Of a DNA stretch of 42,343 nt, positions 32,469-41,669 are shown in pieces. The stretch spans positions 1 to 42,343 of the forward strand of contig JAJSZW010000018.1 in assembly GCA_030262895.1 (NCBI GenBank), given 5' to 3'. The DNA comes from Deltaproteobacteria bacterium. Its GTDB lineage: Bacteria > Desulfobacterota > Desulfobacteria > Desulfobacterales > ETH-SRB1. The translations under genes and the position numbers were made by a program. The first letter of the stretch is position 1, and every line of letters starts with the position of its first letter. A model generated the notes under the pieces. That model was given only the letters and a program-made list of their open reading frames with translations, was not told where the DNA came from and made no database searches.

Positions 32469-33419
32469 TCAAGAATCTGTTGATTCTGAATGTTCATCGT
32501 TAAAAAGGGTTGAGATTTGGTTGCGCCCTCTTTGCTTTGAAAGATACATTGCCTTGTCTGCTCTTTGAACAAATGCTGATATTCTTTCGTCCCGGCAATA
32601 TTCTGTAGCTCCTATGCTGATAGTTATGGATACGGATTTTCCGGATTGAGGTGAAAATTTTTCATTTTCCATGGCATCCTTTATCCTCTTAGCAACGGTT
32701 ATAACTTCTCCCCTGCTTGTTTCAGGGAGTATAACAGTAAATTCCTCCCCTCCATATCTGTAAGCTGTATCCATCTTTCTGAGACATGATTTAATTACCT
32801 TCCCGACCCCGGCCAGTACTTTGTCCCCTTCCAGGTGACCATAATTATCATTATAGTGTTTGAAATGATCAATATCCATAAACAAAAGCGAAAGAGGGTG
32901 GTTGTAACGTTTGGATCTGTTAACCTCTGAATCCAGTTGTTTATAAAAGTATCTGGAATTATAGAGTTTTGTCAGGCCATCCGTTATTGCAAGATCCTGA
33001 AGTCTCTTCAGCATTAAGGCGCGCTCTTTTGTAATATTCCGCTCTCTTAAAACCCTTCTCAGCCTTAGCAAAAGCTCTTCAAAGCGTATTGGCTTAGATA
33101 CAAAATCGCTTGCACCTTTGTTGATTGCTTCTTCATAAGAATAATCGCCGATATAGCCTGTTATAACAATTACATCTGTATCATAACTATTTTTTATAAG
33201 GTCAGTCAGTTCAAGGCCGTTCATTCCCGGCAGCCTTATGTCGGTTATAACGACATGAATGGTATTTGTCTTTATTATTTCAAGTGCTTCCTCCGCGCTC
33301 GAAGTCTCGAATGACTTATAACCAGCCATGCCAATAAATTCATAGATAGAATTTCTAGTACAGGAGTCGTCGTCGACAATTAAAATACCGATGTCTATTT
33401 TTGATTGTTTGATCATCAT
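32469..33419 (-). CDS. response regulator with GGDEF diguanylate cyclase domain
   Basis: 316 residues. The receiver domain (about 8-125) has DDD near the start, the phosphoacceptor Asp in VVITDIRLPGMNG and Lys in DFVSKPIRFEE. A short helical linker leads to the GGDEF domain (about 145-305), with GLTKLYNSRYF, LFMDIDHFKHYND and an intact active site RYGGEEF. An RxxD product-inhibition site (RKMD) lies five residues before GGEEF. It should make cyclic di-GMP in response to phosphorylation, as PleD-type proteins do. No cognate kinase is adjacent. The start is ATGATG with no clear ribosome binding site. Confidence 0.92.
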   Translation of the reverse strand: MMIKQSKIDIGILIVDDDSCTRNSIYEFIGMAGYKSFETSSAEEALEIIKTNTIHVVITDIRLPGMNGLELTDLIKNSYDTDVIVITGYIGDYSYEEAINKGASDFVSKPIRFEELLLRLRRVLRERNITKERALMLKRLQDLAITDGLTKLYNSRYFYKQLDSEVNRSKRYNHPLSLLFMDIDHFKHYNDNYGHLEGDKVLAGVGKVIKSCLRKMDTAYRYGGEEFTVILPETSRGEVITVAKRIKDAMENEKFSPQSGKSVSITISIGATEYCRDERISAFVQRADKAMYLSKQRGRNQISTLFNDEHSESTDS

Positions 33420-33567
33420 TTACTAATTGATAATATAAAATGTGTGCAAAAAGGTCAGGGTTGACACATTGAAAAACAATTTGATAGAAGTTGCTTTTCA
33501 ATTAAATTATTAAAAATATATTTATGTATAACTATAACAAAAATTAGTGTCAACTTACTTTTATAAA

Positions 33568-33782
33568 AATATTAGGCATCCTTCACGACAAGTTAAAAGT
33601 AGTTTACACTTTGTTGATCTTATATTTTGGTAGTGAAATTGGAAACTGGAAATTGGAAAAAATACAAAGATGTAGATGCGTTACCTAATTTCAAATTTTC
33701 AGTTTCGACATCGGCATTCAATTCGATAATACACGCTTTTTCGAAAAAAGTGTAAACTGGTGAAAGAAGGATGCCAAATATT
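33568..33782. repeat. 215-bp palindromic element directly upstream of lepA
   Basis: Terminal arms at 33568-33584 and 33766-33782 pair at 16 of 17 positions (GGCATCCTTC/GAAGGATGCC core). A second nested perfect 12-bp pair AGTTTACACTTT/AAAGTGTAAACT lies at 33601-33612 and 33747-33758. The centre is built from 7-bp units (TTGGAAA, CTGGAAA, TTGGAAA) facing complementary AATTTCAAATTTTCAGTTTC, like the repeats near 11.4 and 12.0 kb. It ends 5 bp before the lepA ATG. Confidence 0.85.
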
Positions 33783-33787
33783 ATCAT

Positions 33788-35593
33788 ATGTCTTTAATGA
33801 AGAATATACGAAATTTTAGCATAATAGCTCATATTGATCATGGCAAGTCGACTCTGTCAGACCGCCTTATACAGGCTACCGATGTTGTTTCGGAGCGAAA
33901 TTTTCAGGATCAGATCCTCGACACAATGGACATAGAGCGGGAAAGAGGCATCACTATAAAGAGTCAAACAGTTTGTCTCCCATATAAAGCAAAAGACGGT
34001 CAAACATACTTCTTAAATCTTATTGATACGCCCGGACATGTTGATTTTACCTACGAAGTTTCACGCGCTCTCGCTTCATGTGAGGGCGCTCTTTTGCTTA
34101 TAGACGCCAGTCAGGGCGTTGAAGCACAAACCCTGGCCAATCTTTATCTTGCAGTGGAACACGATCTTGAAATTATTCCGGTAATCAACAAAATAGATTT
34201 GCCGTCCGCCGATATTGAGAGAATAAAAATTCAGATTAATGACGATTTAGGCTTAGATCCGGAATCGGCAATTCTTACCTCAGCCAAAGAAGGTATCGGC
34301 ATAGAAGATGTGCTTGAAGGGGTTGTTAACAAACTTCCGCCGCCCTCGGGAGATCCGGATGCACCGCTTCAAGCTCTGATTTTTGACTCCCACTACGATT
34401 CTTACAGGGGTACTGTAATTCATGTCAGAATATTTCAGGGAACAATAAAACCGGGCGATGTCATCACCTTTATGTCCAATAATGCTGTTTATAAAACCGA
34501 GGAGGTAGGGATATTCCAGATAGAAAAAGTACCAAAAAGGGAGATTTCAGCGGGCCAGGTAGGTTATATTATTGCTGGGATAAAAACAGTAAGTGACACC
34601 AAATGCGGTGATACAATTACGCTGAAAAACCGGCCATGTAAAAACCCAAGGCCTGGATTCAAAATTGAAAAACCGGTTGTATTTTCTTCTATCTACCCAG
34701 TAGCGTCTGATGGATACGAGGAGCTGGCGCTTGCAATGGAAAAGCTTAAATTAAATGATGCTTCACTGATTTATGAAAAAGACTCCTCTGTAGCTCTGGG
34801 CTTTGGTTTTCGTTGCGGATTTCTGGGGCTTCTTCATCTTGAAGTCGTGCAGGAAAGGCTTGAACGTGAATACGATCTTTCTCTGATTCTTACGGCTCCC
34901 TCTGTGAGATATAAGCTGATAATGCAAGACGGTTCATCCAGGATAATCGACAACCCTGCTTTGTATCCTGATCCAGCCGGGATTGATAAAACTCTCGAGC
35001 CATTCATCCGGGCTTCAATAATAATACCGGACCGTTACATGGGAACGGTTATGAAGCTGTGCCTTGAAAGACGGGGAATAAATACCACTTATCAGTATCT
35101 TACCAATAACCGCCTGGAGATGATTTTTGAACTTCCACTTGCTGAAGTTATTTATGACTTTTACGATAAACTGAAATCATCAACTCAGGGATATGGATCA
35201 TTTGACTACGAAATAATAGATTACAGAGAGACAAATCTTGCAAAACTTGATATTCTGATAAACAGTGACCGTGTAGATGCATTATCACAGTTGGTCAACA
35301 AAGACAGGGCCGTTGAACGGGCAAGACATGCATGTGAAAAACTAAAGGATGAAATTCCTCGACAGATGTTTAAAATAGCCATACAGGGTGCAATCGGCGG
35401 AAATATTATAGCACGCAAGACCATTTCAGCCTTAAGAAAAGACGTAACAGCAAAATGCTATGGCGGAGATATATCGCGAAAACGCAAACTCCTCGAAAAA
35501 CAGAAAAAAGGTAAAAAAAGAATGAAGATGGTGGGAAAAGTTATGATTCCTCAGTCTGCATTTCTATCAGTATTAAAAACAGATAACGATTAG
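33788..35593 (+). CDS. lepA: elongation factor 4 (LepA) GTPase
   Basis: 601 residues, normal family length. G motifs: [31 protein letters not shown] and TSAKEG. The C-terminal tail [25 protein letters not shown] is diagnostic for LepA. It binds ribosomes and affects initiation and stalled elongation. ATG 33788 sits only 5 bp after a large palindromic element; the only Shine-Dalgarno-like sequence, GAAGGA, is inside that element's arm and about 16 bases away. ATG 33797 is an alternative. First gene of a lepA-leuC-leuD operon. Confidence 0.97.
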   Translation: MSLMKNIRNFSIIAHIDHGKSTLSDRLIQATDVVSERNFQDQILDTMDIERERGITIKSQTVCLPYKAKDGQTYFLNLIDTPGHVDFTYEVSRALASCEGALLLIDASQGVEAQTLANLYLAVEHDLEIIPVINKIDLPSADIERIKIQINDDLGLDPESAILTSAKEGIGIEDVLEGVVNKLPPPSGDPDAPLQALIFDSHYDSYRGTVIHVRIFQGTIKPGDVITFMSNNAVYKTEEVGIFQIEKVPKREISAGQVGYIIAGIKTVSDTKCGDTITLKNRPCKNPRPGFKIEKPVVFSSIYPVASDGYEELALAMEKLKLNDASLIYEKDSSVALGFGFRCGFLGLLHLEVVQERLEREYDLSLILTAPSVRYKLIMQDGSSRIIDNPALYPDPAGIDKTLEPFIRASIIIPDRYMGTVMKLCLERRGINTTYQYLTNNRLEMIFELPLAEVIYDFYDKLKSSTQGYGSFDYEIIDYRETNLAKLDILINSDRVDALSQLVNKDRAVERARHACEKLKDEIPRQMFKIAIQGAIGGNIIARKTISALRKDVTAKCYGGDISRKRKLLEKQKKGKKRMKMVGKVMIPQSAFLSVLKTDND

Positions 35594-35601
35594 GAGGTTA
35601 T

Positions 35602-36900
35602 ATGGGGAAAACCGTTGCTGAAAAAATATTTGATTCCCATTTTGTGGACAACCCGTCAGGCGATATTCATGTTATCAGTCTTGATGCTGTTTTCTGCCAT
35701 GAAATAACAACGCCTGTTGCAATAAATGATCTGGTAAGCCGGAATAAAGACAGGGTGTTTGATCCTGATAAAATCAAAGCTGTAATTGACCACGTTACTC
35801 CTGCAAAAGATTCAAAAACAGCCATGCAGGGTAAAATTTTAAGAGATTGGGCACAGCGCCATAATATCAGGGATTTCTTTGACATAGGCAGAAACGGAGT
35901 ATGCCATGCAATTTTTCCGGAAAAAGGTTTTGTTCGTCCGGGGCATACAGTAATCATGGGCGATTCCCATACCTGTACCCACGGTGCATTTTGCGCATTT
36001 GCGGCAGGCGTCGGCTCAACCGATCTTGAAGTGGGAATTCTAAAGGGCGTTTGTGCGTTTCATTATCCTTCAACAATTAAAATCAACATAGTCGGTAAAA
36101 TGCCGGCCGGCGTTTATGCAAAGGATGTAATTCTTTCCATAATCGGAAGGCTCGGTGTAAACGGCGCAACAAATAAAGTTATAGAATTTACAGGGCCTGC
36201 AGTTGATGCAATGGGCATGGAAGCCAGGATGACTCTGTGCAACATGGCAATTGAAGCAGGCGGGACATGCGGCATCTGCTATCCGGACATGACAACCGTT
36301 GAATATTTGTGGGAATTTATTAAAGACAAATATCCAACAAAAGAAAAAGCTTTTGAGGAATTTAAGAAGTTTTCTCCTGATCCGGATGCAGAATATCATG
36401 ATGTGATAGAACATGATATAAGCCGGCTGGAACCTGTGGTTACTTTCGGATTTAAACCCGACCAGGTAAAACCTGTAAAGGAGATGGAAAAAACAAAGGT
36501 AGATCAGGTTTACATAGGGTCATGCACAAACGGAAGAATTGAAGATCTAAGAATTGCCGCCCAGGTGCTGAAAGGCAATAAGATAAGCGACTCTGTCCGG
36601 GGGATTATATCTCCTGCAACTCCAAAAGTTTTCAGGATGGCAATGGATGAAGGTATTCTGAAAATATTCATGGATGCAGGCTTTTGCGTGACAAACCCGA
36701 CCTGTGGTGCATGTCTGGGCATGAGCAATGGTGTACTTGCGGAAGGCGAAGTATGTGCTTCAACAACAAACCGTAATTTCAACGGCCGGATGGGCAAAGG
36801 CGGAATGGTGCACCTTATGAGTCCCGCTACGGCAGCCGCAAGCGCTATCTCGGGGCATATTACAAATTCAAGTTTATATAGGGCTGGGAAAGAATTATGA
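35602..36900 (+). CDS. leuC: 3-isopropylmalate dehydratase large subunit
   Basis: 432 residues, the shorter LeuC2/archaeal-type size. It belongs to the aconitase family, with 4Fe-4S ligands in GSCTNGR and NPTCGACLG plus the Cys in GDSHTCTHG. With LeuD it isomerises 2- to 3-isopropylmalate in leucine synthesis; homoaconitase-like activity cannot be excluded from sequence. It starts 8 bp after lepA with AGGAGG in the gap, and overlaps leuD by 4 bp (ATGA). Confidence 0.93.
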   Translation: MGKTVAEKIFDSHFVDNPSGDIHVISLDAVFCHEITTPVAINDLVSRNKDRVFDPDKIKAVIDHVTPAKDSKTAMQGKILRDWAQRHNIRDFFDIGRNGVCHAIFPEKGFVRPGHTVIMGDSHTCTHGAFCAFAAGVGSTDLEVGILKGVCAFHYPSTIKINIVGKMPAGVYAKDVILSIIGRLGVNGATNKVIEFTGPAVDAMGMEARMTLCNMAIEAGGTCGICYPDMTTVEYLWEFIKDKYPTKEKAFEEFKKFSPDPDAEYHDVIEHDISRLEPVVTFGFKPDQVKPVKEMEKTKVDQVYIGSCTNGRIEDLRIAAQVLKGNKISDSVRGIISPATPKVFRMAMDEGILKIFMDAGFCVTNPTCGACLGMSNGVLAEGEVCASTTNRNFNGRMGKGGMVHLMSPATAAASAISGHITNSSLYRAGKEL

Positions 36901-37421
36901 AAAATTTCAGCGGGAAAGTGCTATTCCTCGACAAATCAGATATCAATACAGATGAAATAATTCCTGCAAAATACCTTACGGAAATTTCCAAGAAAGCGCT
37001 TAAACCCCATCTTTTAGAAGATCTACAACTGAATGGATTTGCTCAGGGAAAGGATATTCAAGGAAAAAGCGTAATCATAACCAGGGCTAATTTCGGGTGC
37101 GGCTCCTCCAGGGAGCATGCCCCCTGGGCACTTGAGGTAAACGGCATTAACATGGTGATTGCAGAAAGTTTTGCAAGGATATTCAGGCAGAATATGTTCA
37201 ACTGCGGAATGATGGCAGTGGAACTGCCCGGCCGGACTATAAATCACATTTTCCAGGTCTTTTCAGGCAAAGAGACATTCATTGAAACTGATCTTGAAAA
37301 AAATATATTTATTTTAAAAGCCGACGGGCTTGAAGAAAAAGCAGGCTTTTCAATCTCCGACTTTGACCGATCCCTTGTTGCCGCCGGAGGTTGGGTGGAA
37401 TACGCTGATTCTAAATATTAA
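36897..37421 (+). CDS. leuD: 3-isopropylmalate dehydratase small subunit
   Basis: 174 residues: swivel domain of the isopropylmalate isomerase. Family marks are DINTDEIIPAKYLT near the N-terminus and NFGCGSSREHAPWAL carrying the substrate-binding Ser/Arg; SFARIFRQNMFNCGM follows. Overlap of 4 bp with leuC implies coupled translation. No leuA or leuB is in the window, so the pathway is split across the genome. Confidence 0.93.
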   Translation: MKNFSGKVLFLDKSDINTDEIIPAKYLTEISKKALKPHLLEDLQLNGFAQGKDIQGKSVIITRANFGCGSSREHAPWALEVNGINMVIAESFARIFRQNMFNCGMMAVELPGRTINHIFQVFSGKETFIETDLEKNIFILKADGLEEKAGFSISDFDRSLVAAGGWVEYADSKY

Positions 37422-37517
37422 CACGTTTTTACCTTCCACCTGACACACAGCGTCGGCACTCTGGGCTGCGATGAGCAGATGCGGGACTGTGAGGGTAAGG
37501 AAGCAGATGCCTTTGTA

Positions 37518-37534
37518 GTGAGAAAACTTCTCAC
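37518..37534. terminator. small hairpin between convergent leuD and P-type ATPase genes
   Basis: Perfect 7-bp stem GTGAGAA/TTCTCAC with a 3-nt loop, 15 bp beyond the ATPase stop. No long T run on either side, so termination strength is uncertain. Confidence 0.4.
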
Positions 37535-37548
37535 CAGATACGAGCATG

Positions 37549-40221
37549 CTATATTCTCCGAGTCATCATTTTTATGAATTCAGCAAAGATCAGAGCAACT
37601 AATGCCGCAGATAGTGGAATGATCCAGTCTACCGGACTCAGTGTTGTGAACTCGAAGATCTTCTGGAAAAAAGGAATGTACATAACACCTAATGTCAACA
37701 AGAAAGTAGCAAGCACACCGACCATGAGCAGTTTGTTTGTTAAAATACCTATTTTATAGATGGGCTCTTCCAAGGACCTGAAAGCAAAGGGAATGAACAA
37801 TATCATGCTGACAATAGCGGCAAATGTCAGTGTCCTTGCTTTCCCGATATCGACCTCCGGGTTATTTAGAATAAATACAAGAAATGATGCCGAAGCCATG
37901 ATTGCAGCTATACTGACAATCAGGATCAGGTTTCGTTTTTTCAGGATTCGCTCCTCAGGGTTTCTTGGATTTTTAGACATGATCCCTTCTTGTATCGGAT
38001 CTAACCCCAGACCTATGGCCGGCATGATCTCATCAAACATGTTGATAAATAAAATTTGCAATGCCAGCAAAGGAAGAAATTCAAAACCGAGTAATGTTAT
38101 CCCCAAAAGAATGAGGATCACTTCGGTAAAATTTCTTGAAATCAGATAACAGGTAAATTTTTCTATATTTTCATAAATAGTTCTTCCCTGCTTCACTGCT
38201 TCAACGATCGTTGCAAAATTATCATCCTGCAGTACCATGACACTGGATTCCCTTGCCACATCTGTTCCTTTAATACCCATTGCTATTCCAATATCCGCTT
38301 TTTTCAGGGCAGGAGCATCATTGACACCATCACCTGTCATGGCAACTATATGACCTTTATCCTGCAGAGCCCTGACGATCCTTAATTTCTGTTCAGGCAT
38401 CGTTCTTGCGCAGATATTTATGGCTTCAACGATCCTGTAGAACTCTCCCTCATCAAGCTCATCCAGTTCGCTTCCGGTGATGGCTCCATCCTTGGTTATT
38501 TTTCTGAGTTTTTCATCTGCGATATCCTCGAATTTCTGATCCTCATCAAATAAACCGACCTTCCTTGCTACCGCCTTTGCTGTTTCTTCATTGTCACCGG
38601 TTATCATCACGACCTTTATTCCGGCTTTTTTACAGGCGCTGATCGCTTTTTTTACCTCTTCTCGCGGCGGGTCTATCATGGCGATCAATCCCAAAAAGAC
38701 CGGATCCTTTTCAATGTTTTCAGGAGTCAGTGGTTCGGAAACATTTCTGTAAGCAACTCCGAGAACACGGAATGCGGAACTTGCAAGACTGCTGTTTGCT
38801 TCCAGGATGCCGGTGATTTCATTAGCATCAAGTTTTTTTATTCCGTCTTTTTTTGCAATGAATTTACATTTTTTCAAAATAACTTCAGGAGCGCCTTTGG
38901 TGAACGCTATGATCTCAGCGCTTTTCTTGTGGACTGTTGTCATCTGTTTTCTTTCGGAAGTAAAGACTATTTCCTCTATTTTCCGGTATTCATCCTTAAG
39001 ATCATCTGCCCATAGACCGGCTTTCGCTGCTGCAACAATCAAGGATACTTCTGTCGGATCACCGATGACTTCCCATTTCCCTCCCCTCTTTTCAAGAACG
39101 GCGTTATTGCATAGAACAGCAGACTTTAACAGCATGGCAAGGTTATCATTTTCTACAACATTGATCTTTTCACCATCCGCATAAAAATCCCCATCCGGCT
39201 CATACCCCACACCGGTTGTATCTATAAAACCGCCGTCAACAAAGATCTTTTCTACTGTCATTTCATTTTTGGTCAAGGTGCCTGTTTTATCCGTACAGAT
39301 CACCGTGGTCGACCCCAGTGTCTCGACACCTAACATTTTCCTGATCAGTGCATTATGACCTGCCATGCGGTGCATACCATAGGCAAGGGTCAGGGTCAGG
39401 GTCAGAGGCAGACCTTCGGGAACTGCCGCAACAGCCAGGGCTAAAGCTATCAGCAACATTCCTTCCAGAGGGGCGCCTGTTAGCAGTCCTAACGTAAAGG
39501 TAAGCGCACAGGCTACCAGAGCGATGATTGCCAGACTCTTTGCAAGCTGCGCCATCTTTACCTGAAGCGGGGTCTGTTCCTCGGCTTCCTGGATCATTCC
39601 TGCGATCATTCCTAATTTTGTTTGCATGCCTGTTGCTATTACCAGAGCCTCACATTTTCCGTGAACAATCTGCGTTCCTGCAAAAATCAGGTCGCCTTTT
39701 TTCTTCTCAACAGATACGCTTTCACCGGTCAGTGCAGATTCATCCACTTTCAGACCGACCACTTCGAAGATCTTGGCATCCGCAGGGATCCTGTCTCCTG
39801 ATTCCAGTAACAAGATATCGCCCGGCACCACCATTCTTGTCATTATTTCCCGTACTTTACCATCTTTCAAGACCGTGGTTGTCGGCTCCACGATTTTTTT
39901 GAGGGCTTCCATCGCTTTTTCTGCTTTGTATTCCTGAACAGAACCCAGCGCTATGACAAACCCTATGATGGAAGAAATGACCCAGAAATTGAGTTCCTCG
40001 CCCACGATCAGAGAGATCATGGCTGCTGCAAACAAAACCCAGACTATGAAGTTTGCGAACTGCCGTACCAGGATTTTAAGGGCTGTTATTTTTCTTTTTT
40101 CCTCGAGTTCGTTAAATCCGTATTTTTCCAACCGGTTTTCTGCTTCTTCTTCTGTCAGACCGGAAGTTGAACTTCCCAGTTCCTGGAAAACGTTCGATAG
40201 ATCCGAAGTTTCATAATCCAT
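37549..40221 (-). CDS. P2-type (Ca2+-ATPase-like) cation pump
   Basis: About 890 residues from ATG 40221, which has AGGGGGA upstream; an in-frame start at 40257 adds 12 unconserved residues. N-terminal cation ATPase domain, TGES in the actuator domain, phosphorylated Asp in CTDKTGTLTKNEMT, MITGDN and MTGDGVNDAPALKKADIG all present. In M4 the PEGLP motif carries the SERCA-like Glu. In M5, NFTE keeps the Asn and Glu. In M6 the SERCA NLVTDGLP reads NMFDEIMP, so the Thr-Asp pair is Asp-Glu. Ca2+ is the likely ion but Mn2+ or others are possible. It stands alone, convergent with leuD. Confidence 0.92.
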   Translation of the reverse strand: MDYETSDLSNVFQELGSSTSGLTEEEAENRLEKYGFNELEEKRKITALKILVRQFANFIVWVLFAAAMISLIVGEELNFWVISSIIGFVIALGSVQEYKAEKAMEALKKIVEPTTTVLKDGKVREIMTRMVVPGDILLLESGDRIPADAKIFEVVGLKVDESALTGESVSVEKKKGDLIFAGTQIVHGKCEALVIATGMQTKLGMIAGMIQEAEEQTPLQVKMAQLAKSLAIIALVACALTFTLGLLTGAPLEGMLLIALALAVAAVPEGLPLTLTLTLAYGMHRMAGHNALIRKMLGVETLGSTTVICTDKTGTLTKNEMTVEKIFVDGGFIDTTGVGYEPDGDFYADGEKINVVENDNLAMLLKSAVLCNNAVLEKRGGKWEVIGDPTEVSLIVAAAKAGLWADDLKDEYRKIEEIVFTSERKQMTTVHKKSAEIIAFTKGAPEVILKKCKFIAKKDGIKKLDANEITGILEANSSLASSAFRVLGVAYRNVSEPLTPENIEKDPVFLGLIAMIDPPREEVKKAISACKKAGIKVVMITGDNEETAKAVARKVGLFDEDQKFEDIADEKLRKITKDGAITGSELDELDEGEFYRIVEAINICARTMPEQKLRIVRALQDKGHIVAMTGDGVNDAPALKKADIGIAMGIKGTDVARESSVMVLQDDNFATIVEAVKQGRTIYENIEKFTCYLISRNFTEVILILLGITLLGFEFLPLLALQILFINMFDEIMPAIGLGLDPIQEGIMSKNPRNPEERILKKRNLILIVSIAAIMASASFLVFILNNPEVDIGKARTLTFAAIVSMILFIPFAFRSLEEPIYKIGILTNKLLMVGVLATFLLTLGVMYIPFFQKIFEFTTLSPVDWIIPLSAALVALIFAEFIKMMTRRI

Positions 40222-40420
40222 TCCAAGTCCCCCTGTAGTTTGTCTTAATAGTGACATGGCGGGTTTTTATTATCAACTGTTTCTTATTGTCAAAGGTTCT
40301 TGCTTGATTTTGGCGCCAAATTTTGTTAGAAAAAACCATTAGTTATTCATAGTCCCCAAAGAAAAACGGATCAGGTTTCAACATTTAACAATTATGTTGA
40401 ACCGCGATAGCGAGCGCATT

Positions 40421-40467
40421 CCCCGTAGCTTGTCGAAGCGGAAGCAAAGATCCCGCTTTATACGGGG
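40421..40467. repeat. hairpin upstream of amrS
   Basis: CCCCGTA/TACGGGG outer stem (40421-40427/40461-40467) with an inner AAGCGG/CCGCTT stem (40436-40441/40453-40458). It looks like a REP-type intergenic palindrome. It lies 50 bp before the amrS start. Confidence 0.6.
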
Positions 40468-40517
40468 CTGTGGGGTTAGTGTGCGAAGTGTACACAATGA
40501 TACTTCCAGGGGGAAAT

Positions 40518-41669
40518 ATGGAAAAATTTCTTAAAGAAAAAGCTTCCCGCCGAGCATTTTTAACAAAAGGCTGTCTGTTTTTAACCTCTTTTGGAATCTA
40601 TCCCGGTTTTTTTGACTCATTGACCAAAAAGGCATGGGCAAAAAGGGATACACTCTCTTTACGAGAGGCAATGTTTTATAAAAGGCTTGCCAACAATATA
40701 GTTCAGTGCGGGGTCTGCTTCCGTGGCTGTATACTGAAAGAGGGGGAGAGAAGTTTCTGCCGCAACAAAGAGAATATGGATGGCCGGCTCTATAATCTGG
40801 TCTATGGGAGGCCATCAGCGGTACATGTTGACCCTATTGAAAAAGAGCCATCCCTCCATATGCTTCCTGGAACAAATATCCTTTGCTTTGGGACTGCGGG
40901 CTGCAATTTTCGCTGTAAATTCTGTCAGAACTGGCATCTTTCCCAGAGATCGATTGAGGAGATGGAATATACCTATGACCTTTTGCCGGAAGAGGCAGTA
41001 AAAATAGCCATAAAGAAGAGGATTCCCACCATCTCTTTTACTTATAATGAGCCAACCAGTTTCTATGAATATGTTTACGATATTGCCAGGCTCGCCAAAA
41101 AGAGGGGCTTAAGGATTCTCTGGCACTCTAACGGAGGAATGAATCCCGAACCCTTAAAGGAACTCCTCAAATATACCGATGCGGTGACTATCGATCTAAA
41201 GGGTTTTACTAATAAATTCTATCAGGACACCTCATCTGCCAAACTTGAGCCAGTACTGAGGACATTGAAGATTATCAGAGAAGAAGGAAGATGGCTTGAG
41301 ATCGTAAATTTACACATCCCCACCCTGAATGACAATCCTGACGATGTGAAAAAGATGTGTCTCTGGATTAAAGAGAATCTGGGCGAATATACACCCTTAC
41401 ATTTTTCCCGCTTTTTCCCCGCCTACAAGCTCACCAACCTTCCGCCAACGCCTATAAAGAAGCTGGAACAGGCCTATAAGATCGCCAAAGGGGTGGGCTT
41501 AGAATATGTAACCATTGGCAATGTCCCCGGCCATAAACATAACTCCACCTTCTGCTCTAATTGCGGGAAGAGGCTGATTCACCGTATCCATTTTACGGTT
41601 GAGACAAATAACCTGACAGAGGGGAAGTGCAAGTTTTGCGGTCATAAAATTCCCGGGATCTGGAAATAG
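40518..41669 (+). CDS. amrS: AmmeMemoRadiSam-type radical SAM enzyme with Tat-like leader
   Basis: 383 residues from ATG 40518 (GGGGGA upstream). The N-terminus SRRAFLTKGCLFLTSFG looks like a twin-Arg signal or membrane anchor. It is followed by a Cys-rich segment CGVCFRGC...C (C64, C67, C71, C81), the radical SAM motif CNFRCKFC (C129, C133, C136), the ISFTYNEPT block typical of AmrS, and a C-terminal zinc-ribbon pair CSNCGKRL/CKFCGHKIPG. Relatives are encoded with Memo and AMMECR1 homologues; the chemistry is not established. Neither partner is visible here; instead a membrane spermidine-synthase-like gene starts in the base after the stop. A radical SAM enzyme outside the cytoplasm would be unusual, so the leader may be a retained anchor. 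Confidence 0.88.
   Translation: MEKFLKEKASRRAFLTKGCLFLTSFGIYPGFFDSLTKKAWAKRDTLSLREAMFYKRLANNIVQCGVCFRGCILKEGERSFCRNKENMDGRLYNLVYGRPSAVHVDPIEKEPSLHMLPGTNILCFGTAGCNFRCKFCQNWHLSQRSIEEMEYTYDLLPEEAVKIAIKKRIPTISFTYNEPTSFYEYVYDIARLAKKRGLRILWHSNGGMNPEPLKELLKYTDAVTIDLKGFTNKFYQDTSSAKLEPVLRTLKIIREEGRWLEIVNLHIPTLNDNPDDVKKMCLWIKENLGEYTPLHFSRFFPAYKLTNLPPTPIKKLEQAYKIAKGVGLEYVTIGNVPGHKHNSTFCSNCGKRLIHRIHFTVETNNLTEGKCKFCGHKIPGIWK

Noticed and set aside
32398..32568. 56-codon frame with AAAGGAG upstream, between slyD and the GGDEF gene
   Set aside because: About 100 of its 171 bases are antisense to the GGDEF gene and the product has no recognisable features; the upstream purine-rich boxes alone are not enough.
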